DNA of 64,000 nucleotides from Brevibacterium marinum. Lineage in GTDB: Bacteria > Actinomycetota > Actinomycetes > Actinomycetales > Brevibacteriaceae. Position numbers and translations under genes: made by a program. The stretch spans positions 3,782,001 to 3,846,000 of the forward strand of contig NZ_JAATJN010000001.1 of the NCBI RefSeq assembly GCF_011927955.1. The letters run 5' to 3'. The notes under the pieces were generated by a model, which was not told the origin of the DNA, searched no databases, and saw only the letters and a list, made by a program, of their open reading frames with translations. Below, one piece after another: positions 9,401 through 16,599 of this stretch; positions within the stretch are counted from its first letter, which is position 1, and each line of letters begins with the position of its first letter.

Positions 9401-10277
9401 CGTCGACGGTGTTGGCGTCTGTTTCCTTCATCACCGACACCGACAGTGAGGGCTGCCCATTGGTGCGGGAGATCGATTCGACGGGTTCGTTCGCGATCGT
9501 GACATCGGCGACGTCCGAGAGCTTGATCGGGTCGTCCTCGCCGTTGATGACCAGGTCCTCGATGGCCTCGACGGAGCGGATGCGGGTGCCGACCTCGACG
9601 GGGGCCGTGCCCTCGTCGCTCTTCAGTTCACCCGCCGAGGTGGGGATCCCGTTGGACTGGAGGATTCCGGCGATCTCGTCGAGGTTGGCGCCCTCGTCCT
9701 CGAGATCGTCACGACGGATGGTGACCTCTACCTGTTTGGTCTTCGCACCGGCGATCATGACTTGGGAGACGCCGTCGATCTTCTTCAGCTCGGGTTCGGC
9801 GATGTCTTCGAGGTTCGCAGCGAGTTTGTCCTCGTCCGCATCCGAGGTCACCGACAGTGCAAGGACCGGGATGTCATCGGTGCCGGCGGTGTTCACGGTG
9901 GGTTCGACTCCGTCCGGCAGCGTCGCCTGAACCTGCGAAACCGCCCGTTGGAGGGACTTGACGACATCGTCGGAGTTCTCACCGTATTCTGTGCTCACCG
10001 TGATCGAGGAGCTGCCCGCCTCGGAGGTCGAGGTCATGTCCTCGACCTCGGGCAGAGCCGTCAGCGCACCCTCGAGGGGATCGGTGACCTCTTGTTCGAC
10101 GGCCTCCGGCGTCGCGCCCTCGTAGGAGGCGCTGACAGTGGCCTGAGGGTTTTCGAGGGAGGGGAACAGCTCCTGTTTGAGTGCCCCCGCTCCGATGATG
10201 CCGAAGATGATCGCGACGACGGAGATGAGCGCGATGAGCGCGCGATTCTTCAGGCTCAGACGGGTCAGAAAACTCAC
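6483..10277 (-). CDS. RND-superfamily efflux transporter (AcrB/HAE1 type)
   Basis: A 1264-residue proton-driven exporter of the hydrophobe/amphiphile RND type, found in some Gram-positives (Bacillus SwrC/YerP is the known relative). The N-terminus has the usual LTRLSLKNR then TM1. The proton-relay pair is in GRVVDDSIVVIEAI (TM4, near residue 395). Two insertions make it longer than AcrB: a basic, then Ala/Gly-rich cytoplasmic segment around residues 490-600, and a Gly/Ala-rich, Asp-dotted linker around 859-929. A low-complexity Ala/Gly/Glu tail ends the protein. The start is GTG. No membrane-fusion or outer-membrane partner is present nearby, in keeping with a Gram-positive wall. Substrate unknown. 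Confidence 0.92.
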   Translation of the reverse strand: MSFLTRLSLKNRALIALISVVAIIFGIIGAGALKQELFPSLENPQATVSASYEGATPEAVEQEVTDPLEGALTALPEVEDMTSTSEAGSSSITVSTEYGENSDDVVKSLQRAVSQVQATLPDGVEPTVNTAGTDDIPVLALSVTSDADEDKLAANLEDIAEPELKKIDGVSQVMIAGAKTKQVEVTIRRDDLEDEGANLDEIAGILQSNGIPTSAGELKSDEGTAPVEVGTRIRSVEAIEDLVINGEDDPIKLSDVADVTIANEPVESISRTNGQPSLSVSVMKETDANTVDVSEAVAEKLPDLEQAMGENTEFISAFDQAPFIEQSIHDLLVEGGLGLFFAVLVILVFLLSVRATIITAISIPLSLLIAMVGLWMGGETLNMLTLGALTISVGRVVDDSIVVIEAIRRRHASGGQKFANILAAVSEVAGAITASTLTTVAVFLPLAFVSGQTGEMFRPFALTATIALLSSLFVALTIVPVLAYWFLRQREAKVKLTRDEKKEIRRSRKGMVSEWRSEKKAAKKASKKQNILTVGRHDEPTEAASAEVGTAGAGASGASTAGAANGGTTSAGTRYGETEEVGEVDELAGMHSPVTRLQNTYMPVISFSTKHPVAMILVAVLILAGTGAMIPQLKTELFGDTGQDSLQVSQTFAPGTDLDEASQQAEPVEKVLADNSDVESYQLSVGGSTFGFTDDSSLTGTYIVSSKSGVSAQSISSQLQTEFDDLSDVGQVEVQSQSSTPGAQTIDVTLSASDPQELDDATEAVTDKLEGVSGTQSVTSDLEAVQPVIEVEVDHEKAAEEDLTEATIGQYVQRAMHGQNIGEVVIDDVSHSVLLFDRNADTVDELRNLKIPGKPEETASAGGAAGDEAGADGAGGAGAAGDGAGGAGGAGGAGGAGDGAAGSGGGGAGAGGAGAGGGDAGAAGDPGAMAGAPAPTSEPRFIDLGDVAEVKEVKTAPTIRHTDSQRSTTVSVTPAGDDLGAVSSDVQTALGEVDIPDSVSVDTGGATQEQNEAFSQLGLAMLAAILIVFVIMVATFKSLLQPLILLVSIPFAATGSIALSLLTDTPLGLTSMIGLLMLIGIVVTNAIVLIDLINHFRVRGVGLRSAIVHGARLRYRPILMTAAATIFALVPMALGLTGGGVFISKPLAIVVIGGLVSSTLLTLILVPVLYLLLEGTKERRREKKYVKNMARGQVLDAAEARAAAGSGAKSARDESTAGVESESAGAGGNETATAGGNGTATATAAPEEPEPKTQDPDTGEEPKH

Positions 10278-10430
10278 GTGGTGACTCTCTAGTCGGTGTG
10301 CACCCGCAGAGATCGACTGCAGGGGATGGTGCTCTGTGGACCAATACTAGTGATTCACACTGTCCAAATCACGTGAGCAGAATCTGAGCGCTCCCATGCC
10401 GACGAGCCGAGCGCTCCCATGCCGCGAAGC

Positions 10431-11723
10431 TCAGCTCAGATCGTCCTCGATCCGTCCGTCCTGCTCGGCTCTGCGCACCACGCGAGGCCGGGTCTCACGG
10501 CCGGCGAACCAGTAGACGGCGGCGAGGACTCCGAGGAGGCCGGTGACGGCGAAAGCCCAGGAATAGTCGAAGTGGTCGACGACGGAACCGGCGATGATGG
10601 GACCGACGATGGCTCCGGCGTCGAGCGCCATCTGGTACTTCGCGAGGACTCGGCCGCCCTTGCGGTCGCGTCCGATGACGTCGGCCACGGTGGCCTGTTG
10701 AGCGGGGTTGGCCAGCCCCGATCCGGCTCCGGCGAGGACGGAGAGGACGAAGAACAGCCAGATCGCGTCGGTGAATGCCAGGCCTGCTGTGGTCACACCC
10801 AGGATGAACAGACCCCATTGGATGAAGGGTTTGCGCCCGTAGGTGTCGGCATATCTGCCGACGACGGTGACGGCCGAGGCATTGCCGATCGCGAACATCG
10901 TCAGCGCCAGCCCTGCGACCGCGGTATCGGCCCTGAGCGCCTGGACGGCGAAGAGCGGATAGATGGCCACCCGGATGCCCATCGCCGACCACCCCTGAAC
11001 GAATGCGGAGATCAGGGCGGCGCGGTAGGCGGAGTCGCGCCACGCCTGTCGGAAGGTCATGACCTCCATCTGCGTCTCGTCCTTCGTCGCTTCCAGGCGA
11101 GCGCGACCGAGCTTGGTCGCCGAGCCCTCCGAAGCGGTGGAGGCGAGGAAGACGCGCACGACGATCGCGGCGATGAGGAGGCCGACGGCGTAGATGATGA
11201 ACGGGATGCGCATGCCCCAACCGGCCATGGCGCCGCCGAGGACGGGTCCGGCGATGTTGCCGACGAGGAAGGCCGTGGCGTAGGTGCTCGTCGCCTTGGC
11301 GCGGGCATCGAGAGGGGCGAGTCGGATGATCAGCGCCATCGCGGAGACGCTGAACATCGTCGAGCCGATGCCGCCCAGGCCGCGGAAGATCAGCAGCTGC
11401 CAGTAGTTCTGGGCGAAGGCGACGGCCGCGGTGGAGCCGGCGACGATGAGGAGCCCGGTGAGGTAGATGCGGCGTTCGCCGAAGGCATCGACGAGGCGGC
11501 CCGAGCTGGGCGAGAACACGAACCGGAAGAAGGCGAAGGAGGAGACGACGATCGTGGCGGCAGTGACTCCGAAGTTGAAGCTCGCGGCGAACTGCGGGAG
11601 CACTGGGGCGATGATGCCGTAGCCCAGGGCGACGATGAAGGCCGCCGCGACGAGGACGTAGATCTCCTTCGGAAGCCTGCGGGAGGCAGTGCTGGGTCCC
11701 GCGGTTCCGCCGTCGTCGCTCAT
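10431..11723 (-). CDS. MFS transporter (drug-efflux type)
   Basis: About 430 residues with 12 predicted membrane spans; residues 25-45 give the first span, and the motif-A-like loop RLVDAFGERR follows span 2. The C-terminal half has a second copy of the loop, GRYADTYGRKP. Likely a proton-coupled exporter; substrate not predictable. ATG at 11723 lies 14 nt after the nitroreductase stop. An alternative GTG at 11741 overlaps that stop (GTGA), so six more residues are possible. It is the last gene of the maoC-citE-def-msrA-nitroreductase run. Downstream, 10278-10430 has no gene but holds a 16-bp direct repeat (10386-10401 and 10409-10424). Confidence 0.88.
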   Translation of the reverse strand: MSDDGGTAGPSTASRRLPKEIYVLVAAAFIVALGYGIIAPVLPQFAASFNFGVTAATIVVSSFAFFRFVFSPSSGRLVDAFGERRIYLTGLLIVAGSTAAVAFAQNYWQLLIFRGLGGIGSTMFSVSAMALIIRLAPLDARAKATSTYATAFLVGNIAGPVLGGAMAGWGMRIPFIIYAVGLLIAAIVVRVFLASTASEGSATKLGRARLEATKDETQMEVMTFRQAWRDSAYRAALISAFVQGWSAMGIRVAIYPLFAVQALRADTAVAGLALTMFAIGNASAVTVVGRYADTYGRKPFIQWGLFILGVTTAGLAFTDAIWLFFVLSVLAGAGSGLANPAQQATVADVIGRDRKGGRVLAKYQMALDAGAIVGPIIAGSVVDHFDYSWAFAVTGLLGVLAAVYWFAGRETRPRVVRRAEQDGRIEDDLS

Positions 11724-11737
11724 ATTCTCGCCATCGC

Positions 11738-12601
11738 TCACAGGGTATCGAGGAACTGGACGGGGTCCGGCAGCGGTCTGGTGCTGGTGGCCAGCCGCTG
11801 CCGATAGCGTTCGGGGACCGCACCGATGTAGAGCCACCCCATGAGCAGCTCGTTCTCCTGCAGCCGGTGGAGCCTGCGCACAGCGGGTTCATTGGCGAGT
11901 TTGCCGCTGCGCCACATGACTCCCCATCCGGCCTGCCACAGGGCGAGCTCGAGCAGGTGGCCGGCTCCGGCGGCGGTGGCCTGCTGCTCCCATTCGGGGA
12001 CCTTCGGGTTGTGCTGAGGTGAGGCGACGAGTGCGAGGAGGAGCTGCGCCCGCAGGGGCTTCTCGTTGATCTTGCCGGGTTTGCGCTGCACCTCGCCTGC
12101 TTCGTCGAGGGCTTCGCCGAGGCGGTGCCTGTCGTCGCCGCGGATGATGATGAAGCGCCAGGGTTTGAGTCCCTTGTGGTCGGCGACCGAGGAGACCGTG
12201 CGGATGAGTTCGCGCAGGTCGGAGTCGTTCGGCGTCTCCGGGTCGAGTTTCGAGATCGATCGTCGGGTGGCGATCGCGTGCAGGACGGGATCGGCGACGA
12301 TGTCGATGGAGCTGGGCGCAGAGTAGTCCGGGCCGTGCCGCCTCTCCGGGTGGGCCGATGCCGGCTGTGCGGGAGACTCGCTCGGCTCCGGGGGCGTCGA
12401 CTGCTCGTTCGAGTCACCCGACTGCTCGGCCAGCTTCTTCGCCCAGGGACCGGTCTCGCCATCGAGGAAATGTGATCGCACGCGGCCCTTCGTCACCTCG
12501 CAGGCATCGTCGCCCTGCGAACGCTTCCCCTTGCCCGGCTTCTTCGAGCTGCTGTGCTTCTTCGCGCTGTAATGCTCGCCGGAGTCCTTGTGCTTCGACA
12601 A
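11738..12601 (-). CDS. Nitroreductase family protein with charged N-terminal extension
   Basis: An FMN-dependent oxidoreductase-like protein of 287 residues. The nitroreductase fold starts near residue 97 with the ATRRSISKLDPETP motif (flavin-phosphate-binding RRS) and continues through HKGLKPWRFIIIRG and the GAGHLLELALWQAGWGVMWR helix. The first 95 residues are Lys/Ser/His-rich and then Pro/Glu-rich, with no homologous domain recognised. The TTG start abuts the msrA stop (TGATTG), consistent with translational coupling. Reduction of nitro or quinone compounds is the family activity; the substrate is unknown. An internal start nearer the fold cannot be excluded. Confidence 0.85.
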   Translation of the reverse strand: MSKHKDSGEHYSAKKHSSSKKPGKGKRSQGDDACEVTKGRVRSHFLDGETGPWAKKLAEQSGDSNEQSTPPEPSESPAQPASAHPERRHGPDYSAPSSIDIVADPVLHAIATRRSISKLDPETPNDSDLRELIRTVSSVADHKGLKPWRFIIIRGDDRHRLGEALDEAGEVQRKPGKINEKPLRAQLLLALVASPQHNPKVPEWEQQATAAGAGHLLELALWQAGWGVMWRSGKLANEPAVRRLHRLQENELLMGWLYIGAVPERYRQRLATSTRPLPDPVQFLDTL

Positions 12602-13132
12602 TCAGCTCACCCAATCCGCAAATGCCTCCCGTGCATGGGACAGCTTCGGATCAATGATGACACGGCAGTACCCGCTGTTCCGGTTCTCGGTGTAGAAGTC
12701 CTGGTGGACGGCCTCGGCGTTGTGGAAGACGCCGAGGGGTTCGAGCGTCGTGACGATCGGGGCGTCGAAGAGCTCCTGCGCCTCGGCGATGGCGGCTTCG
12801 AAGCGTGCCTTCTCCTCCTCGTCGGCATAGAACATGGCGGAGCGGTACTGGGTTCCGACGTCGTAGCCCTGAGCGTTGAGGCTGGTGGGATCGTGTCCGG
12901 TGAAGAAGAGGCCGAGGATGACGCTTTCGGGCACGGTCTCCGGATCGAATGTCACCTGCAGGGCCTCGGCATGGCCGGAGGTGCCCGAGCAGACTTCGCG
13001 GTAGTGGGGGTTCGGGGTGTGTCCCCCGGTGTATCCGGAGATCACCGAGGTGACCCCCGTGGTCCGCTGGTAGACGGCGTCGAGGCACCAGAAGCAGCCG
13101 GCGCCCAGGGTCAGGGTACGAAGTTCACTCAT
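12602..13132 (-). CDS. msrA: Peptide-methionine (S)-S-oxide reductase
   Basis: Repairs methionine-S-sulfoxide in proteins and free Met in the cytosol. The catalytic motif GCFWC is at residues 12-16, followed by the expected GYTGGHTPNPHYREVCSG and the HDPTSLNAQGYDVGTQYRS block. Length 176 residues is normal. ATG at 13132 is chosen because family members begin about six residues before LGAGCFW; GTG at 13150 or ATG at 13147 would add five or six residues. Next to the deformylase, which also acts on methionine, and the nitroreductase. Electron donors are not encoded here. Confidence 0.95.
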   Translation of the reverse strand: MSELRTLTLGAGCFWCLDAVYQRTTGVTSVISGYTGGHTPNPHYREVCSGTSGHAEALQVTFDPETVPESVILGLFFTGHDPTSLNAQGYDVGTQYRSAMFYADEEEKARFEAAIAEAQELFDAPIVTTLEPLGVFHNAEAVHQDFYTENRNSGYCRVIIDPKLSHAREAFADWVS

Positions 13133-13175
13133 ACTCCCTACAACCATCACATGTTCGAGAAATTCCCGACCGCGA

Positions 13176-13841
13176 TCACATGAGCATGCTGCTGGGCAGG
13201 GTGAACCCGAGCTCTGCGGCGGCTTTCTGCGTCGAGGGCTGGTTCCAGAATTTCGCCACCGAGGTGTTCGTCGACAGAGAGCGCATCTCGGCCTTGTCGA
13301 CGAACATGACGCCTCCGAGGTGATCGGTCTCGTGCGCGAGGATGCGTGCCGACCAACCGGAGACCACCTCGTTGATGGGCGTGCCGTCGAGGTTCTGGGC
13401 TGTCAGCTCGATCTCGCGGGGTCGGGCGACGACTGCCTGGTAGCCGGGGATCGACAGGCAGCCTTCGAAGAAGGCGACGTCGGCCGAGGCGGCCCGGGAG
13501 CAGCCGGCGTTGACGACGACGCGCAGGGGCATCGGGGTCCGCTGTCGCACCTCGGCGGTCTCCGGGTCGAGGCTTCCGGGATCCTCGGCGACGAACATCG
13601 ACAGGCCGATGCCCAACTGCGGACCGGCCAGCCCCACCCCGGGGGCGGCGACCATGGTTGCCCGCATCACCTCGGCGAGTCGGGCCAGTTCCGCGTCGTC
13701 GACCTGCCCGTCGAAGGGGCGGGTCACCGAGCGCAGGATCGGGTCGCCGGCCTCGACGATCGGGGCCGCTCCTCCGCTTGCTTCCGCCGCGGCGAGGACG
13801 GTGCGGATCTGGGTGGCGATGAGCGCATCGGCGTCGTTCAT
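13176..13841 (-). CDS. def: Peptide deformylase
   Basis: Removes the N-formyl group from nascent proteins; an iron/zinc hydrolase of the cytosol. The three family motifs are present: GVGLAGPQLG, EGCLSIPG (metal-binding Cys) and the HETDH metal site, in which the third position is Thr instead of the more usual Phe or Ile. Length 221 residues, with a C-terminal extension of about 30 residues beyond the last helix. GGAGG lies about 11 nt before the ATG. It follows citE by 22 nt on the same strand. Actinomycetes often have more than one deformylase; whether this is the main one cannot be told. Confidence 0.95.
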   Translation of the reverse strand: MNDADALIATQIRTVLAAAEASGGAAPIVEAGDPILRSVTRPFDGQVDDAELARLAEVMRATMVAAPGVGLAGPQLGIGLSMFVAEDPGSLDPETAEVRQRTPMPLRVVVNAGCSRAASADVAFFEGCLSIPGYQAVVARPREIELTAQNLDGTPINEVVSGWSARILAHETDHLGGVMFVDKAEMRSLSTNTSVAKFWNQPSTQKAAAELGFTLPSSMLM

Positions 13842-13863
13842 GGTCGCGATTCCTCCGAGCAGC

Positions 13864-14667
13864 TCACACGTCGCGGGCGACGATGAGCTCGGCGTGTTTG
13901 AGCAGGGGCGCGTCGATCATCTTGCCCTCGTAGGCGAACGCGCCCTTCTCGGTTTTCGCGAGCTCGAGCACGGCCTTCGCCCAGGTCAGCTGCTCCTCAC
14001 TGGGACGGAAGGCATCGCGGACGACGGGGACGTGGCTGGGGTGGATGGAGACCTTGCCGCTGAAGCCGGATTGGACGGCGTCCTCGGTTTCGGCTCCCAG
14101 ACCGTCGAGGTCGGGAATGTTCGCCCAGATCGAGTCGAGGACGAACTTTCCGTGGGCGCGCGCGGCGAGCAGGGTCGAATTGCGCACATGTTTGGCTACG
14201 TCACGGTAGCCGCCGTCGGCGTTGTGTGAGGAGCCCCCGCCGAGGTCGGCGATGAGGTCTTCGGACCCCCACATCAGTGCGTAGGTGTTGGGGGCGGCGG
14301 CGATCTCCGTGACGTTGACGGCGCCCAGTGCCGTCTCGATCAGGGCGATGACCTGGTAGTCACCGAGAACCGTGAGGTCGCAGGCGCGCTCGGACTTCGG
14401 CAGCATGACGGCCGTGTACTCGGTCTTCGCAAGCATTGCGAGATCCTCGTCGATGTGCTCCGAGTCCCGGGCATTGATGCGCACGACCGTGCGTGTGGGA
14501 TCGAGTGGGAAGTCGATGATCGCCTCCCGCGCGGTGGCCTTGTCGGCGTCGTTGACCGCGTCCTCGAGGTCGAGGATGACGATGTCGGAGCGCTCTGCGG
14601 CCTTCGTGTAGCGATCCGGGCGGTCGCCGGGGACGAAGAGCCAGGCGGGTTTGAATTCCAGTGCCAT
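13864..14667 (-). CDS. HpcH/HpaI aldolase, CitE-like CoA-ester lyase
   Basis: A 267-residue TIM-barrel enzyme of the CitE/malyl-CoA lyase family, cleaving or hydrolysing 3-hydroxy-acyl-CoA esters. Visible landmarks are the N-terminal WLFVPGDRPDRY, LDLEDAVNDADK, RINARDSEH, the metal-site ETALGAVNV and WGSEDLIADLGG. The ATG is fixed by homology (MALEFKPAWLF); the frame is open further upstream through maoC but that part is overlap. It lies 8 nt after the MaoC gene. In Mycobacterium tuberculosis the same MaoC-CitE pair (Rv2499c-Rv2498c) adjoins fadE19-accA1-accD1; here the carboxylase genes are 7 kb away. A role in branched-chain acyl-CoA breakdown is inferred. Confidence 0.9.
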   Translation of the reverse strand: MALEFKPAWLFVPGDRPDRYTKAAERSDIVILDLEDAVNDADKATAREAIIDFPLDPTRTVVRINARDSEHIDEDLAMLAKTEYTAVMLPKSERACDLTVLGDYQVIALIETALGAVNVTEIAAAPNTYALMWGSEDLIADLGGGSSHNADGGYRDVAKHVRNSTLLAARAHGKFVLDSIWANIPDLDGLGAETEDAVQSGFSGKVSIHPSHVPVVRDAFRPSEEQLTWAKAVLELAKTEKGAFAYEGKMIDAPLLKHAELIVARDV

Positions 14668-14675
14668 CGTGGTGC

Positions 14676-15251
14676 TCACTTTCCGGTCTCGGTCTGTGCG
14701 GACTCTGCCTGTTGTGGGGGCTCTGCCCGCTGTGCGGATCGGGCCTGTTGTGCGGACGCGATCGGGGCCCCGTCGGCGTGGCTCGAGTCGAACATCATGG
14801 TCTGACGCACGGCCTTGGCCACGAGGGCCCCGTCCTGGTTGTAGCCGCGGTGTTCGAGGGTGACGATGCCCTGGCCGGGCCGGGACTTCGAGTTGCGCTT
14901 GTCGAGGACGGTCGACTCCGCGTAGAGGGTGTCGCCGTGGAAGAGCGGGGCGGGGAAGGCGACCTCGGAGAAGCCGAGGTTGCCGACGATCGTGCCCTGC
15001 GTCAGCTGTGTCACCGACAGCCCGATGAGGGTGGCGAGGGTGAACATCGAGTTGACGAGGCGCTGACCGAACGGCTCGGTTTCGGCGAAGGCCGCGTCGA
15101 GATGCAGGGCCTGCGTGTTCATGGTCACGGCGGTGAACCAGGTGTTGTCCGCCTCGGTGATGGTCCGACCCGGTGCATGCCTGTAGGTCGCACCGACTTC
15201 CATCTCGTCCAGCCACAGGCCACGCTGTTCGATGACCTTCTGCTCGCTCAT
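14676..15251 (-). CDS. MaoC-like hot-dog hydratase/dehydratase
   Basis: A 191-residue single hot-dog-fold protein. The R-hydratase-like motif is recognisable in GRTITEADNTWFTAVTMN followed by the conserved LHLDAAFA and GQRLVNSMFTLA. It would hydrate or dehydrate an enoyl-CoA such as mesaconyl-CoA, feeding the adjacent CitE-like lyase. The last 30 residues are a Gln/Ala/Ser-rich tail, unusual for the family. GGAG precedes the ATG by 8 nt. It is the first gene of the six-gene run maoC-citE-def-msrA-nitroreductase-MFS. Confidence 0.88.
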   Translation of the reverse strand: MSEQKVIEQRGLWLDEMEVGATYRHAPGRTITEADNTWFTAVTMNTQALHLDAAFAETEPFGQRLVNSMFTLATLIGLSVTQLTQGTIVGNLGFSEVAFPAPLFHGDTLYAESTVLDKRNSKSRPGQGIVTLEHRGYNQDGALVAKAVRQTMMFDSSHADGAPIASAQQARSAQRAEPPQQAESAQTETGK

Positions 15252-15372
15252 GCGTCACTCCTCTGTGTCACTTGTGTCACTGCCCGCTTGTCGTGATGCG
15301 AGCCTATCGCCTGCATTCGGACAGCAGGTAACCCGGGTCCGTCGCCGGGACCCGGGTTCGTCTGCGGCAGGC

Positions 15373-15858
15373 TCAGCCGGCGATCTCGGCCTCGAAGACG
15401 TCGAAGGCGGAAGCCCAGCCGTCGAAGACGCTGTCGACGGCACCCGAATCGTTCGGGAGCCCGGTGAGCGTGAACGTCATCCGCGTCGTGCTCGCATCGA
15501 GTTCGTCGAATTCGAGGCTCACGAGCGGCGACGAGTCCTCTTCACCCTGGTTCCCCCATGTGAAGTCCAGTCGCCGAGGCGGTTCGACGCGGCGGTATCT
15601 CCCGCCGGTGGCGAACTCCTCCCCTGTGTCGTCGACGATCATCGTGTAGGCGTAGATGCCGCCGACTCTCAGATCGACGCTGACTGTTTCGCGCGGGGTG
15701 TGCAGCCCTTCCGGGTGGTACCAGAGCGCCATGACCTCGGGGTTCGTCCATGCCTCCCAGACGCGTCCGCGGCCGGCGGCGAAGTCGCGGACGATAGTGA
15801 ACCCGGGCTCCTCGGTCGATGGGGCCGCGCTGTCGGCGGGTGTGGTGTTCGCATTCAT
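15373..15858 (-). CDS. SRPBCC (AHSA1-like) protein
   Basis: A 161-residue START-like cavity protein of the Aha1-C/AHSA1 type, often called activator of Hsp90 ATPase homologue in annotations but in bacteria more likely a small-ligand-binding protein. Landmarks: FAAGRGRVWEAWTNPEVMALW near residue 25, then DLRVGGIYAYTM. It overlaps the upstream arsR by 4 nt (ATGA), with AAGGAGGAGG inside the arsR end serving as ribosome-binding site. ArsR-SRPBCC pairs are common; the ligand is not known. Confidence 0.88.
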   Translation of the reverse strand: MNANTTPADSAAPSTEEPGFTIVRDFAAGRGRVWEAWTNPEVMALWYHPEGLHTPRETVSVDLRVGGIYAYTMIVDDTGEEFATGGRYRRVEPPRRLDFTWGNQGEEDSSPLVSLEFDELDASTTRMTFTLTGLPNDSGAVDSVFDGWASAFDVFEAEIAG

Positions 15859-16241
15859 GATGGTCCTCCTCCTTGAGTCGATGAATCGTGAGTCGATGGG
15901 TTCTCACCGGGCTCGGTCGGGTCTCCCACCGGCCGTGTCTCGGCCAGCACCTGATCGAGGTTGTCGAATCGCTGCTGCCAGTCCTCGCGTGCTGCCACAA
16001 GCCAGTCGCTGGCGGCGGACAGTCGCTCGGTGTTGAGATGCACGATCCGCTTCTGTGCGCTCTTGACTCTGGTGATCAGCCCAGCGTCCTCGAGCACCTT
16101 GAGATGCTGTGATACCGCGGACCTGCTGATGGTCAGCGGTTCGGCCAGTTCTCCGGCGCTGAGGTCACCTGCTCGCAGGCGATCGATCATCACCCTCCGA
16201 GTCGGATCGGCCAGAGCGCCGAACAGCCCGCTCAAGTTCAT
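15855..16241 (-). CDS. ArsR-family transcriptional regulator
   Basis: A 128-residue winged-helix repressor. ALADPTRRVMIDRL opens the fold and ISRSAVSQHLKVLEDAGL is the recognition helix. No metal-binding CxC motif is present, so it is not of the metal-sensing subclass; it resembles the SdpR/PagR group that partners SRPBCC proteins. The C-terminal 30 residues are Pro/Ser/Gly-rich. Autoregulation is likely through the inverted repeats just upstream. Confidence 0.92.
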   Translation of the reverse strand: MNLSGLFGALADPTRRVMIDRLRAGDLSAGELAEPLTISRSAVSQHLKVLEDAGLITRVKSAQKRIVHLNTERLSAASDWLVAAREDWQQRFDNLDQVLAETRPVGDPTEPGENPSTHDSSTQGGGPS

Positions 16242-16252
16242 TTCAACATCCC

Positions 16253-16277
16253 CTTAATTAAGTATTCACTACAATAC
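16253..16277. promoter_or_regulatory. Putative ArsR operator/promoter
   Basis: A+T-rich stretch 12 nt before arsR containing the palindrome CTTAATTAAG (16253-16262) and, overlapping its end, GTATT-CACTAC-AATAC (16262-16277). The setting fits an autoregulated ArsR promoter. No binding data. Confidence 0.45.
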
Positions 16278-16317
16278 ACGAAGGCGGTCGGCCGTCAAGG
16301 GATGGTGCTGAAACAGG

Positions 16318-16331
16318 ACCGTCCGGACGGT
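16318..16331 (+). promoter_or_regulatory. Palindrome at promoter of the small ORF-permease pair
   Basis: ACCGTCCGGACGGT is a perfect 14-bp palindrome ending in the first T of a -10-like TATAGT (16331-16336), 100 nt before the small gene. It could be an operator for the permease unit. Confidence 0.4.
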
Positions 16332-16431
16332 ATAGTCTCAGGGGTGGGCCGGCACCGCCTCAGACGGCAGGCCGACACCCGAACGTTGCGACGACGACTC
16401 TTCCGACCCTGGTCAAAGGAGACCACCGCTC

Positions 16432-16599
16432 ATGATGGACAAAGATTTCCGCACCGAACTCGACCGCCGCCTCGACCTCTACGAGGACCCGGGAAGCGAG
16501 GAGGGAGTTCTTGCACCATTGCCCGCGAAGGACATCGTCATCTCCGTCGCCGTCCTCGTCATCGTGTCCCTCATCGTGCTGGGATGGGCCCTTCTGTGA
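16432..16599 (+). CDS. Small single-span membrane protein coupled to permease
   Basis: A 55-residue protein: about 34 polar, acidic residues (starting MMDKDFRTELDRRLDLYED) and then one hydrophobic helix, roughly residues 35-54, ending the chain. An AAGGAG motif lies about 10 nt upstream. Its TGA overlaps the GTG of the permease (GTGA), so the two are probably translated together. No family is recognised. The layout resembles small accessory subunits of transporters, which is only an inference. Confidence 0.72.
   Translation: MMDKDFRTELDRRLDLYEDPGSEEGVLAPLPAKDIVISVAVLVIVSLIVLGWALL

Noticed and set aside
10495..12462. 655-codon minus-strand open frame
   Set aside because: Runs out of frame through both the MFS and nitroreductase genes; Arg/Pro/Ser-rich shadow.
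13864..15258. Single fused CitE-MaoC-length protein
   Set aside because: The CitE frame stays open upstream but the MaoC gene is read in another frame and has its own start and stop; the CitE start at 14667 fits the family.
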